Below, piece by piece: positions 1-5,075 of a stretch of 6,965 nucleotides of DNA. Every line of letters starts with the position of its first letter. Positions within the stretch are counted from its first letter, which is position 1. The stretch comes from an uncultured Amylibacter sp. (lineage in GTDB: Bacteria; Pseudomonadota; Alphaproteobacteria; Rhodobacterales; Rhodobacteraceae). The DNA lies in assembly GCA_937944065.1 (NCBI GenBank), contig CALDZS010000215.1, positions 1 to 6,965 on the forward strand, read 5' to 3'. The translations under genes and the position numbers were made by a program. The notes beneath the pieces were generated by a model, which saw only the letters and a program-made list of their open reading frames with translations, was not told where the DNA came from and did not search any database.

Positions 1-33
1 GTCAGCAGAGGAGAACCCCGCAAGTTTCCATTG

Positions 34-681
34 ATGAAACTGGTTGTTTTGGCTTGCCTCGTCTATGTGGGTTATCAATGGTTAGAAGAGAACCAATTGG
101 CCAACGCTGACTATAAAAAGGCCGAGATACGCATCGCGAAAGCCATGACGGATGGTCGTACTGTATTAGAATTAAAAGGACTGACGCACCTTAAGGCTTT
201 ACCAAAATCGATCCGCAAGTTTGAAAAGCTGGAGTGGCTGAATGTCAGTAACACTAAACTGTATTCGATTGCAGAGTTGGCGGATCTGCAGCAGTTGAAA
301 TATGTCGCGCTCGACAATACCCGTGTGGCCGATCTTGCGCCACTCGCGAACAGCTCTGACCTTAACGAAATCTCGGTCGTTGACAGTTGGGTGTTCGATC
401 TGGAACCTCTGACTGGGCTTCGTCGACTGAAGCGTATGCAGATCAATCAAACAGAATTGCGCTCGCTGGAACCTGCGACACGGATCGTGGCATTGGATTG
501 GTTGAACCTGCATCGCAGCTACGCGCATGACGGCTCTCAACGCTATTATAAATCACTGCTAGTAAATGGTGTCGAAGTATTTAATGGAACAGCTTATCAA
601 CAGAATTATATCCCCGGTGGATTGTACAAAGCGAAGATACAATGGCAGCGTATGAAAGAGCGGTTCGACTTTTTGTTCTAA
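34..681 (+). CDS. Leucine-rich-repeat protein with hydrophobic N-terminus
   Basis: A 215-residue protein if read from ATG 34. Residues 3-16 are hydrophobic (LVVLACLVYVGYQW), suggesting a membrane anchor or export signal. From about residue 43 to 162 the protein is a run of 22-residue leucine-rich repeats, in register at 43-64, 65-86, 87-108, 109-130, 131-152 and a last partial one from 153. They follow an internalin-like pattern LxxLxLxxTxLxxLxPLxxL. The C-terminal ~50 residues are rich in Tyr, Gln and Lys and have no recognised motif. Such repeats usually form a curved protein-binding surface; the partner is unknown. The start is uncertain: a TTG lies directly before ATG 34, the only purine-rich stretch (AGAGGAG, 7-13) is too far upstream, and the frame stays open to base 1, so the true start could lie outside the window. 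Cys8 resembles a lipobox cysteine, but the signal before it is too short. It precedes the next gene by 52 nt, probably in the same transcript. Confidence 0.75.
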   Translation: MKLVVLACLVYVGYQWLEENQLANADYKKAEIRIAKAMTDGRTVLELKGLTHLKALPKSIRKFEKLEWLNVSNTKLYSIAELADLQQLKYVALDNTRVADLAPLANSSDLNEISVVDSWVFDLEPLTGLRRLKRMQINQTELRSLEPATRIVALDWLNLHRSYAHDGSQRYYKSLLVNGVEVFNGTAYQQNYIPGGLYKAKIQWQRMKERFDFLF

Positions 682-733
682 GCAAGCTGGGTAAACACTC
701 GCGCTATGATCAACGCTGCGCTAAGAAGTTGCC

Positions 734-1354
734 ATGACACAAATTGATTCACTGTTCGTGACCCGCCTGTACCGCGCCGACCGCTCTGAACTCGGCCCCA
801 AGATTGACGGGGCAGAGTTGGAGAATACCTGTCTGTCTATCGCCGACGATGACGAAGCAGGGCAGGAATGGTGCGAAGAGAATGATTTTCCTGGCTACAC
901 CAGTTACGCATCTTTGGATGATCTGCCATGGCGTTTTCCGATCTTTGCCGACTTGGTCAAAGCACTGGATGCGCATGTGGCTGCCTTTGCCGAGGATCTA
1001 CAATTCGATCTGGATGGTAAAGAGCTGAAACTCGATAGCCTGTGGATCAATATCCTACCGCAAGGTGGTATTCATACAGGCCACATTCATCCGCACAGTG
1101 TGATCAGTGGCACGACCTATGTCGCGATGCCGGAAGGGGCAAGCGCGATCAAATTTGAAGACCCACGTCTGCCAATGATGATGGCCGCACCGCCACGCAA
1201 AAAAGACGCACGCGCGGAATTACAAAGCTTTACCTATGTCGCTCCGTCAGCGGGCGAGGTTTTATTATGGGAAAGCTTTCTGCGCCATGAAGTGCCAATG
1301 AATATGGCCGAGGAAGAGCGAATTTCCGTTAGCTTCAACTACGCCTGGGGATAA
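734..1354 (+). CDS. TIGR02466 family protein, putative 2OG-Fe(II) oxygenase
   Basis: A 206-residue protein resembling the TIGR02466 / 2OG-FeII_Oxy_5 family, putative iron- and 2-oxoglutarate-dependent oxygenases with a double-stranded beta-helix fold. The visible core runs from about residue 100 to the end: a Trp-Ile-Asn strand at 104-106, a histidine-rich segment GGIHTGHIHPHS (111-122), SGTTYV (125-130), FEDPR (141-145), LLWESFLRHEVPMN (177-190) and ERISVSFNY (195-203). His119 or a neighbouring His, Asp143 and His185 are candidate iron ligands, and Arg196 a candidate 2-oxoglutarate anchor; these assignments are inferred from the family pattern. The N-terminal 60 residues are acidic and less typical. 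No signal peptide is seen, so it is probably cytoplasmic. The substrate is unknown; homologues are often annotated only as hypothetical. The Shine-Dalgarno sequence is weak (AAGAAG about 5 nt before ATG). The gene ends 8 nt from the stop of the opposing small gene. Confidence 0.82.
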   Translation: MTQIDSLFVTRLYRADRSELGPKIDGAELENTCLSIADDDEAGQEWCEENDFPGYTSYASLDDLPWRFPIFADLVKALDAHVAAFAEDLQFDLDGKELKLDSLWINILPQGGIHTGHIHPHSVISGTTYVAMPEGASAIKFEDPRLPMMMAAPPRKKDARAELQSFTYVAPSAGEVLLWESFLRHEVPMNMAEEERISVSFNYAWG

Positions 1355-1366
1355 TCCACAGATTAT
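1351..1366. repeat. Perfect inverted repeat across two convergent stop codons
   Basis: ATAATC-CACA-GATTAT, a perfect 6-bp inverted repeat with a 4-nt centre. It contains the TAA stop of the oxygenase-like gene (1352-1354) and the TAA stop of the opposing YdcH-like gene (1363-1365). Part of the symmetry follows from both genes using TAA. The stem is AT-rich and there is no following T-run on either strand, so it is at best a weak bidirectional 3'-end signal. Confidence 0.4.
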
Positions 1367-1602
1367 TGCGGGGTTAAATACCCGTAAATCTGATCTTTCA
1401 GCAGCATGCGGTTTTTGCGCATAGTGACCAAGTGCGCGTCCGATGTCGGCTCTACATTGGTTTCGGCACGATGAATGTCGCGGTTAATCGAATGGTAATC
1501 GTCGACTAAGCGGGCAAAATGCGTATCGCTTTGCCGCAGATCACTAATCTTTTCTACATGTTCTGGAAAATCTTCAGCCAATTCGTGTGGTGTGTGAGAC
1601 AT
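1363..1602 (-). CDS. DUF465 / YdcH-like small protein
   Basis: A 79-residue, highly charged, probably helical protein matching the DUF465 (YdcH) pattern. This shows in HELAEDFPEHVEKISDL near the N-terminus (6-22), HFARLVDDYHSINRDIHRAET (28-48) and a basic C-terminal helix with RKNRMLLKDQIYGYL (62-76). Its length is typical of the family. The function of DUF465 proteins is not established; they are small cytosolic helical-hairpin or coiled-coil proteins common in proteobacteria. The start codon lies 12 nt after the ppk2 stop on the same strand, so the two are most likely co-transcribed and this gene would share the ppk2 promoter. The ribosome-binding site is modest (AGAAAG about 9 nt before ATG). 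No cysteines or membrane segments are present. Confidence 0.85.
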   Translation of the reverse strand: MSHTPHELAEDFPEHVEKISDLRQSDTHFARLVDDYHSINRDIHRAETNVEPTSDAHLVTMRKNRMLLKDQIYGYLTPQ

Positions 1603-1614
1603 GGATTATTCTTT

Positions 1615-2517
1615 CTACTTTTTGCGCGTTTTGGGGTGGAGTGATGATGCCAGAATGTGATCCGCCGCATGGACAACAGAATCAGCCTGTAGAACAATTT
1701 TCGGATCGGGTGGTGTGGCAACTGTTTTGTCTTTGTCTGGATAGTTCAGCGAAGACAAGAAATGCTTCATACAGTTGATACGCGCACGCTTCTTATCGTT
1801 TGATCTGATCACAGTCCAAGGCGCATCTGCGGTGTCTGTGTAAAAGAACATCGCCTCTTTCGCCTCGGTATAGTCTTCCCACTTGTCTAGGCTGGCGCGG
1901 TCGATTGGGGATAATTTCCATTGTTTCAACGGATCGTTTTCGCGCGAGGCAAAGCGGCGACGTTGTTCATCGCGGGTGACCGAGAACCAATATTTGAATA
2001 AGTGAATGCCACTGCGTGTCAGCATCCGTTCAAATTCGGGCGTCTGGCGCATAAATTCTAGGTATTCATTGGGTGCGCAAAAATCCATCACCCGTTCCAC
2101 GCCTGCGCGGTTATACCAAGATCGGTCGTAAAGGACGATTTCACCGGCCGTGGGCAGGTGTTTGACATAGCGTTGGAAAAACCATTGTCCGCGTTCTTCG
2201 TCAGTGGGTTTGTTGAGTGCGACGACGCGCGCTTGGCGGGGGTTCAAATGTTCCATGAACCGCTTGATTGTTCCGCCTTTACCAGCAGCATCGCGGCCTT
2301 CGAACAGCATGACGCATTTTTGATTGGTCTCTTGGATCCAATGTTGTGCCTTTAACAGTTCCACCTGCAGGGCCGCTTTTTCAGCTTCGTAGTCTTTGCG
2401 GCTAAGTTTTTCCGCATACGGATATTCGCCACTTTCAAACCCAGATATTTCTGCGGTTCGAACCTTTGCGACACTGGTTCCAACATTTTGCTCTGATAGC
2501 TTTGACACACCACTCAT
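1615..2517 (-). CDS. ppk2: Polyphosphate kinase 2 (PPK2, class I type)
   Basis: A PPK2-family enzyme that transfers phosphate between inorganic polyphosphate and nucleoside diphosphates (ADP/ATP or GDP/GTP) in the cytosol. Numbered from ATG 2517 (300 residues), the P-loop is GRDAAGKGG at about 74-82, with Lys80 as the phosphate-binding lysine. The Walker B segment VLYDRSWYNRAGVE is at about 128-141, with Asp131 and Arg132 catalytic in the family. A basic lid follows (QRRRFASRENDPLKQWKLSP, about 185-204) and then KWEDYTEAKEAMF (about 212-224). The single domain and length fit class I enzymes acting on nucleoside diphosphates. The N-terminal 30 residues are variable and the C-terminus is basic (KTRKK). 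A longer reading from GTG 2523 is possible, but that codon lies inside the Shine-Dalgarno sequence, so ATG 2517 is preferred. It is followed by the YdcH-like gene. The exact nucleotide preference cannot be read from sequence. Confidence 0.95.
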   Translation of the reverse strand: MSGVSKLSEQNVGTSVAKVRTAEISGFESGEYPYAEKLSRKDYEAEKAALQVELLKAQHWIQETNQKCVMLFEGRDAAGKGGTIKRFMEHLNPRQARVVALNKPTDEERGQWFFQRYVKHLPTAGEIVLYDRSWYNRAGVERVMDFCAPNEYLEFMRQTPEFERMLTRSGIHLFKYWFSVTRDEQRRRFASRENDPLKQWKLSPIDRASLDKWEDYTEAKEAMFFYTDTADAPWTVIRSNDKKRARINCMKHFLSSLNYPDKDKTVATPPDPKIVLQADSVVHAADHILASSLHPKTRKK

Positions 2518-2522
2518 CGGCA

Positions 2523-2528
2523 CCTCCC
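2523..2528 (-). promoter_or_regulatory. Shine-Dalgarno sequence that fixes the ppk2 start
   Basis: On the minus strand the sequence reads AAGGGAGGTG-CCG-ATG. The GGGAGG core lies 5 nt before ATG 2517. The competing in-frame GTG at 2521-2523 begins with the last G of this core, so it cannot be served by it. The strength of the match suggests efficient translation. Confidence 0.8.
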
Positions 2529-2544
2529 TTAACTCACACTCGAA

Positions 2545-2584
2545 ATTCTCATGTCAGAGGGGGGGAGTCATTGATATGGATCAA
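2545..2584 (-). promoter_or_regulatory. Putative FNR-dependent promoter of ppk2 with perfect FNR box
   Basis: TTGAT-ATGG-ATCAA at 2571-2584 is a perfect match to the FNR/FnrL/Anr-type consensus TTGAT-N4-ATCAA and is itself symmetric. Its centre lies 60 nt before the ppk2 ATG. On the minus strand a possible -10 element, GAGAAT (2550-2545), would put the transcription start near 2537, leaving the box centre about 40 nt upstream. That is the usual place for an activator-type (class II) FNR site. The box is a direct sequence observation; the -10 call and the sign of regulation are inference. The spacer contains a run of seven G/C pairs (2559-2565). Confidence 0.6.
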
Positions 2585-2856
2585 GTAGGATTGAAGGGAT
2601 GTGGCAAAGGCTGTGTTTTGCAGCGTTAGACGTGGATTTGGAAGCGTTTCAACGATAGCAACCTTAGTTGGCGAACCTGCTCCATAATATCGCATGTGTA
2701 TTCGTTGCGGTTCTGTGGCTTTTAGAAGAAAAGCTCGATATGTCAGACATGTTCTAGAAAACAATCAGTCTCTCCGTGGATTTGGCCTTACTTCCCGCAA
2801 GTGAAGGACGCTTTGCGCCCACCACGAGGCTCTGCTGCAGCGTTTCAGCTGGAATG

Positions 2857-2888
2857 TTGAATGCCCCGCCATTGCCCCTTGCTATATG
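2857..2888 (+). promoter_or_regulatory. Weak candidate promoter for the rpmC ribosomal operon
   Basis: TTGAAT (2857-2862) could serve as a -35 element, with TGCTATAT at 2880-2887 resembling an extended -10 element (TG-n-TATATG). The spacing is longer than ideal (about 19-20 nt), so this is a tentative call. Some promoter must lie in this gap, because the neighbouring upstream genes are on the opposite strand. If this one is used, the leader before rpmC would be roughly 105 nt. Confidence 0.25.
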
Positions 2889-2926
2889 GCCCGAACCCCC
2901 CTAAAGAAGCCTTTCAGAACTGACTC

Positions 2927-2979
2927 CATCGGGAATCAGGGTGACCAACGTGCGATACTGCACCACGGGCTCTCCGATG
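2927..2979 (+). promoter_or_regulatory. Possible folded leader before rpmC
   Basis: CATCGGG (2927-2933) can pair with TCCGATG (2973-2979), seven pairs including one G-U. Inside this loop GTGC (2950-2953) and GCAC (2960-2963) form a second small stem with a 6-nt loop. The structure would end about 7 nt before the rpmC Shine-Dalgarno sequence (AAGGA, 2987-2991). It could be a site for ribosomal-protein feedback, but stems of this size also arise by chance. Confidence 0.25.
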
Positions 2980-2998
2980 ATGTTGAAAGGAAAATGGC

Positions 2999-3208
2999 AT
3001 GAAAGCCGCAGAACTACGTGATAAAACACCTGACCAGCTGCAAGCAGACTTGGTCGCATTGAAGAAAGAGCAGTTTAACTTGCGCTTTCAACAAGCCACT
3101 GGCCAACTTGAAGGCACTGCTCGTATGAAGTCAGCCCGCCGCGAGGCCGCCCGTGTAAAAACTATTTTGAACGAAAAAGCAGCAGCTGCTGCTGACAAGG
3201 AGGCCTAG
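2999..3208 (+). CDS. rpmC: Large-subunit ribosomal protein L29 (uL29)
   Basis: A 69-residue protein with the L29 fold: two long helices carrying AAELRDKTPDQL (3-14), LKKEQFNLRFQQATGQLE (21-38) and RMKSARREAARVKTILNEK (42-60). An Ala-rich tail follows, typical of alphaproteobacterial L29. It sits near the exit of the peptide tunnel on the 50S subunit, where the family helps dock chaperones and targeting factors. The start ATG 2999 has AAGGA 7 nt upstream. An ATG at 2994 is in another frame and stops after two codons (ATG GCA TGA), its TGA overlapping the rpmC start. rpmC is the first ribosomal gene here: rplP, its usual upstream neighbour, is not in front of it. Only 3 nt separate it from rpsQ, whose Shine-Dalgarno sequence lies inside the rpmC end. 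Confidence 0.97.
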   Translation: MKAAELRDKTPDQLQADLVALKKEQFNLRFQQATGQLEGTARMKSARREAARVKTILNEKAAAAADKEA

Positions 3209-3211
3209 ACC

Positions 3212-3445
3212 ATGCCAAAGCGTATTCTAACAGGCACGGTCACTGGTGACCAAAACGAACAAACGGTAACAGTTTCTGTTGTCCGTCGCTTCCAGCACCC
3301 AGTAATGAAAAAGACTATTCGTAAGTCTAAGAAATACCGTGCGCATGACGAAGCAAACACATTCAAAATCGGTGATCAAGTTCGCATTGAAGAATGCAAA
3401 CCGATTTCGAAAACCAAACGTTGGATGGTTCTAGGCGAAGCCTAA
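3212..3445 (+). CDS. rpsQ: Small-subunit ribosomal protein S17 (uS17)
   Basis: A 77-residue protein of usual bacterial S17 length, an OB-fold primary 16S rRNA-binding protein of the 30S body. Visible family segments are the N-terminal LTGTVTGDQNEQTVTVSV (6-23), RRFQHPVMKKTIRKSKKY (25-42), and the signature-like IGDQVRIEECKPISKTKRW (53-71). The start is supported by AAGGAGG (3197-3203) 8 nt upstream, inside the end of rpmC, which suggests coupled translation. It is followed by a 64-nt gap with a hairpin, wider than most gaps in this operon. That gap marks the traditional boundary between the S10 and spc operons. Confidence 0.97.
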   Translation: MPKRILTGTVTGDQNEQTVTVSVVRRFQHPVMKKTIRKSKKYRAHDEANTFKIGDQVRIEECKPISKTKRWMVLGEA

Positions 3446-3465
3446 ACCACCAATTAACGAAACCC

Positions 3466-3490
3466 TGGGGCGGTGATTATTCCGTCCCCA
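3466..3490 (+). promoter_or_regulatory. Hairpin between rpsQ and rplN
   Basis: TGGGGCGG (3466-3473) pairs with CCG-t-CCCCA (3482-3490) through eight pairs with a single bulged T at 3485 and an 8-nt loop. It lies 19 nt before rplN. There is no T-run after it, so it is not a classic intrinsic terminator. It could be an RNA processing site, an mRNA-stability element or a ribosomal-protein feedback site at the S10/spc junction. The fold is seen in sequence; its role is inference. Confidence 0.5.
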
Positions 3491-3509
3491 AAGGTCGAAA
3501 GGCAAAACA

Positions 3510-3878
3510 ATGATCCAGATGCAAACAAATCTAGATGTTGCTGACAATAGCGGCGCTCGCCGTGTTCAGTGTATCAAGGTTTTAGGCGGCTCTAAACGGA
3601 AGTATGCTTCTGTTGGTGACGTCATTGTCGTTTCTGTGAAAGAAGCCATTCCACGCGGTCGCGTGAAAAAAGGTGACGTTCGCAAAGCGGTAGTTGTACG
3701 TACAGCTAAAGAAGTTCGTCGTGATGACGGCACAGCAATTCGTTTCGACGGAAATGCTGCAGTAATTTTGAACAACGCCAACGAGCCTATGGGCACACGT
3801 ATTTTTGGGCCAGTTGTTCGCGAATTGCGCGCAAAGAACTTTATGAAAATCATCTCTTTAGCACCGGAGGTTCTATAA
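3510..3878 (+). CDS. rplN: Large-subunit ribosomal protein L14 (uL14)
   Basis: A 122-residue protein, the standard L14 length. It begins MIQMQTNLDVADNSGARRV and shows VGDVIVVSVKEAIPRGRVKK (35-54), the signature region AVVVRTAKEVRRDDGTAIRF (60-79) with NAAVILN (82-88), and GTRIFGPVVRELR (95-107). L14 binds 23S rRNA on the 50S face next to the L3/L19 cluster, contacts the small subunit in a bridge, and is the docking site for the silencing factor RsfS. GAAAGG ends about 9 nt before ATG. rplN is the first gene of the classical spc operon and follows a hairpin. rplX starts 1 nt after its stop, with the rplX Shine-Dalgarno sequence inside the rplN end. Confidence 0.98.
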   Translation: MIQMQTNLDVADNSGARRVQCIKVLGGSKRKYASVGDVIVVSVKEAIPRGRVKKGDVRKAVVVRTAKEVRRDDGTAIRFDGNAAVILNNANEPMGTRIFGPVVRELRAKNFMKIISLAPEVL

Positions 3879-3879
3879 C

Positions 3880-4194
3880 ATGGGCGCTAAATTGAAAAAA
3901 GGTGACAAGGTCATCGTGTTAACTGGCAAGGATAAGGGCAAAGAAGGCGAAATCGCTTCTGTGAACACATCCACTGGTAAATGCATCGTTGGTGGCGTGA
4001 ACCAAGCTGTTCGCCACACCAAACAATCACAAAACGCTGCTGGCGGCCGTGTCCCAGTTGATATGCCGATCCAATTGTCTAACCTTGCTTTGGTTGATCC
4101 AAAAGAAGGTGGCCCGACACGCGTTGGTTTCCGCATGGAAGGCGACAAGAAAGTTCGTTTTGCTAAAAAATCAGGAGCATTGATCGATGGCTGA
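3880..4194 (+). CDS. rplX: Large-subunit ribosomal protein L24 (uL24)
   Basis: A 104-residue protein with the KOW motif near the N-terminus (LKKGDKVIVLTGKDKGKEGE, 5-24), then CIVGGVNQAVRHTK (36-49), VPVDMPIQLSNLALVDP (59-75) and RVGFRMEGDKKVRFAKKSG (81-99). L24 is an assembly-initiating protein of the 50S subunit that binds the 5' domain of 23S rRNA near the exit of the peptide tunnel. CGGAGG (3865-3870) lies 9 nt before ATG, inside rplN. The gene overlaps the start of rplE by 8 nt (4187-4194), consistent with coupled translation. Length and sequence are ordinary. Confidence 0.98.
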   Translation: MGAKLKKGDKVIVLTGKDKGKEGEIASVNTSTGKCIVGGVNQAVRHTKQSQNAAGGRVPVDMPIQLSNLALVDPKEGGPTRVGFRMEGDKKVRFAKKSGALIDG

Positions 4195-4738
4195 TTATAC
4201 TCCACGTCTGAAGTCTCAGTATAAAGATGTTGCACGTGCGGCATTGAAAGAAGAGCATTCATACAAGAACGACATGATGATCCCAAAGCTGGATAAAATC
4301 GTGTTGAACATGGGTGTTGGCGAGACTGTTAACGACTCTAAGAAAATCCGTTCTGCTGTGGCTGACATGTCAGCGATTGCTGGTCAAAAGGCCATCATCA
4401 CAAACGCTAAGAAATCAATCGCTGGTTTCCGTGTTCGTGAAGATATGGCTCTGGGGTGCAAAGTAACATTGCGCGGCGACCAAATGTACGAATTTTTGGA
4501 CCGTCTTGTAACCGTTGCAATGCCTCGTATCCGTGACTTCCGCGGAATTTCTGGCAAAAGCTTTGACGGTAATGGCAACTATGCCATGGGTCTTAAAGAG
4601 CATATCGTGTTCCCTGAAATCGACTTTGATAAAGTTGATGAAATGTGGGGAATGGACATCATCATCTGCACCACCGCGAAAACAGATGCAGAAGCGAAAA
4701 GCCTATTGAAGCAATTCAATATGCCTTTCAACAACTGA
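4187..4738 (+). CDS. rplE: Large-subunit ribosomal protein L5 (uL5)
   Basis: A 183-residue protein of normal L5 length. Family segments include the signature KLDKIVLNMGVGE (34-46), GQKAIITNAKKSIAGFRVRE (66-85), LRGDQMYEFLDRLVTVAMPR (95-114), RDFRGISGKSFDGNGNYAMG (116-135), KEHIVFPEIDFD (137-148) and the C-terminal MDIIICTTAKTDAEAKSLL (156-174). L5 binds 5S rRNA with L18 in the central protuberance of the 50S subunit and contacts the P-site tRNA; its partner L18 is encoded four genes later. AGGAG (4173-4177) lies 9 nt before ATG, inside rplX. In E. coli the rplE start carries the S8 repressor site of the spc operon; I see no convincing equivalent fold here. Confidence 0.98.
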   Translation: MADYTPRLKSQYKDVARAALKEEHSYKNDMMIPKLDKIVLNMGVGETVNDSKKIRSAVADMSAIAGQKAIITNAKKSIAGFRVREDMALGCKVTLRGDQMYEFLDRLVTVAMPRIRDFRGISGKSFDGNGNYAMGLKEHIVFPEIDFDKVDEMWGMDIIICTTAKTDAEAKSLLKQFNMPFNN

Positions 4739-4757
4739 TCGCGGAAGGAGAGACATA

Positions 4758-5063
4758 ATGGCTAAAGCTGCAATGGTTCAACGTCAGGTCAAGCGCGAAG
4801 CGCTGGTCAAAAAGTACGCAACAAAACGTGCTGCGTTGAAAGAAATCATCAACAACAAAGACCTTCCAGTAGAAGAGCGTTTCAAAGCCAGCCTTAAATT
4901 GGCTGAACTACCGCGCAATTCATCTGCAACACGTCTTCACAATCGTTGTGCAATCACAGGTCGTCCAAAGGCCTATTATCGGAAATTGAAAATGTCACGT
5001 ATCGCGTTGCGCCAATTGGCGTCTGACGGTCAGATTCCTGGCATGGTCAAGTCGAGCTGGTAA
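4758..5063 (+). CDS. rpsN: Small-subunit ribosomal protein S14 (uS14), zinc-free long form
   Basis: A 101-residue S14 of the long, zinc-independent type: it contains only one cysteine (Cys64) and lacks the paired CxxC motifs of the ~61-residue zinc-binding form. The C-terminal signature is RLHNRCAITGRPKAYYRKLK (59-78), followed by MSRIALRQLASDGQIPGMVKSSW. The N-terminal half is rich in Lys and Arg (MAKAAMVQRQVKREALVKKY). S14 binds 16S rRNA in the head of the 30S subunit. A good Shine-Dalgarno sequence, AAGGAGAG, lies 19 nt or less after the rplE stop and several nucleotides before ATG. Being zinc-free suggests zinc limitation need not affect this copy. Confidence 0.98.
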   Translation: MAKAAMVQRQVKREALVKKYATKRAALKEIINNKDLPVEERFKASLKLAELPRNSSATRLHNRCAITGRPKAYYRKLKMSRIALRQLASDGQIPGMVKSSW

Positions 5064-5075
5064 GGGAGAGATATT

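Larger units (their letters stand above)
2524..2998. other. 475-nt intergenic region between ppk2 and rpmC
   Basis: This region separates the divergent ppk2 and ribosomal transcripts. The ppk2 side (2524-2590) holds the Shine-Dalgarno sequence, a G7 run and the FNR box. The middle (2590-2800) has no gene I can support; it contains a short perfect palindrome ATGTC-A-GACAT at 2740-2750. The rpmC side (2800-2998) should hold the promoter and leader of the ribosomal genes. A frame lacking stops runs from about 2802 to the TGA at 3000-3002, but it has no good start and no recognisable product. No tRNA, repeat array or transposase fragment was recognised. Confidence 0.7.

Noticed and set aside
2455..2464. 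GGTTCGAACC resembling a tRNA T-arm
   Set aside because: It lies within ppk2 coding sequence and no acceptor, D-arm or anticodon arm fits around it.
2518..2523. GTG 2523 as the ppk2 start
   Set aside because: The codon overlaps the Shine-Dalgarno core; ATG 2517 has proper 5-nt spacing.
2740..2750. ATGTC-A-GACAT palindrome as an operator
   Set aside because: It is only 11 bp, far from either gene start (over 200 nt), and matches no regulator I can name.
2549..2764. A 71-codon minus-strand reading from TTG 2764, preceded by GGAGAG
   Set aside because: It has a rare start codon and no recognisable family, and its 3' part covers the FNR box and ppk2 promoter spacer. Probably chance, although the upstream purine run is decent; conservation of the frame would change this.
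3566..3853. Minus-strand open frames opposite rplN, rplX, rplE and rplF
   Set aside because: They are antisense to clear ribosomal protein genes, have no family resemblance and reflect the codon pattern of the true genes.
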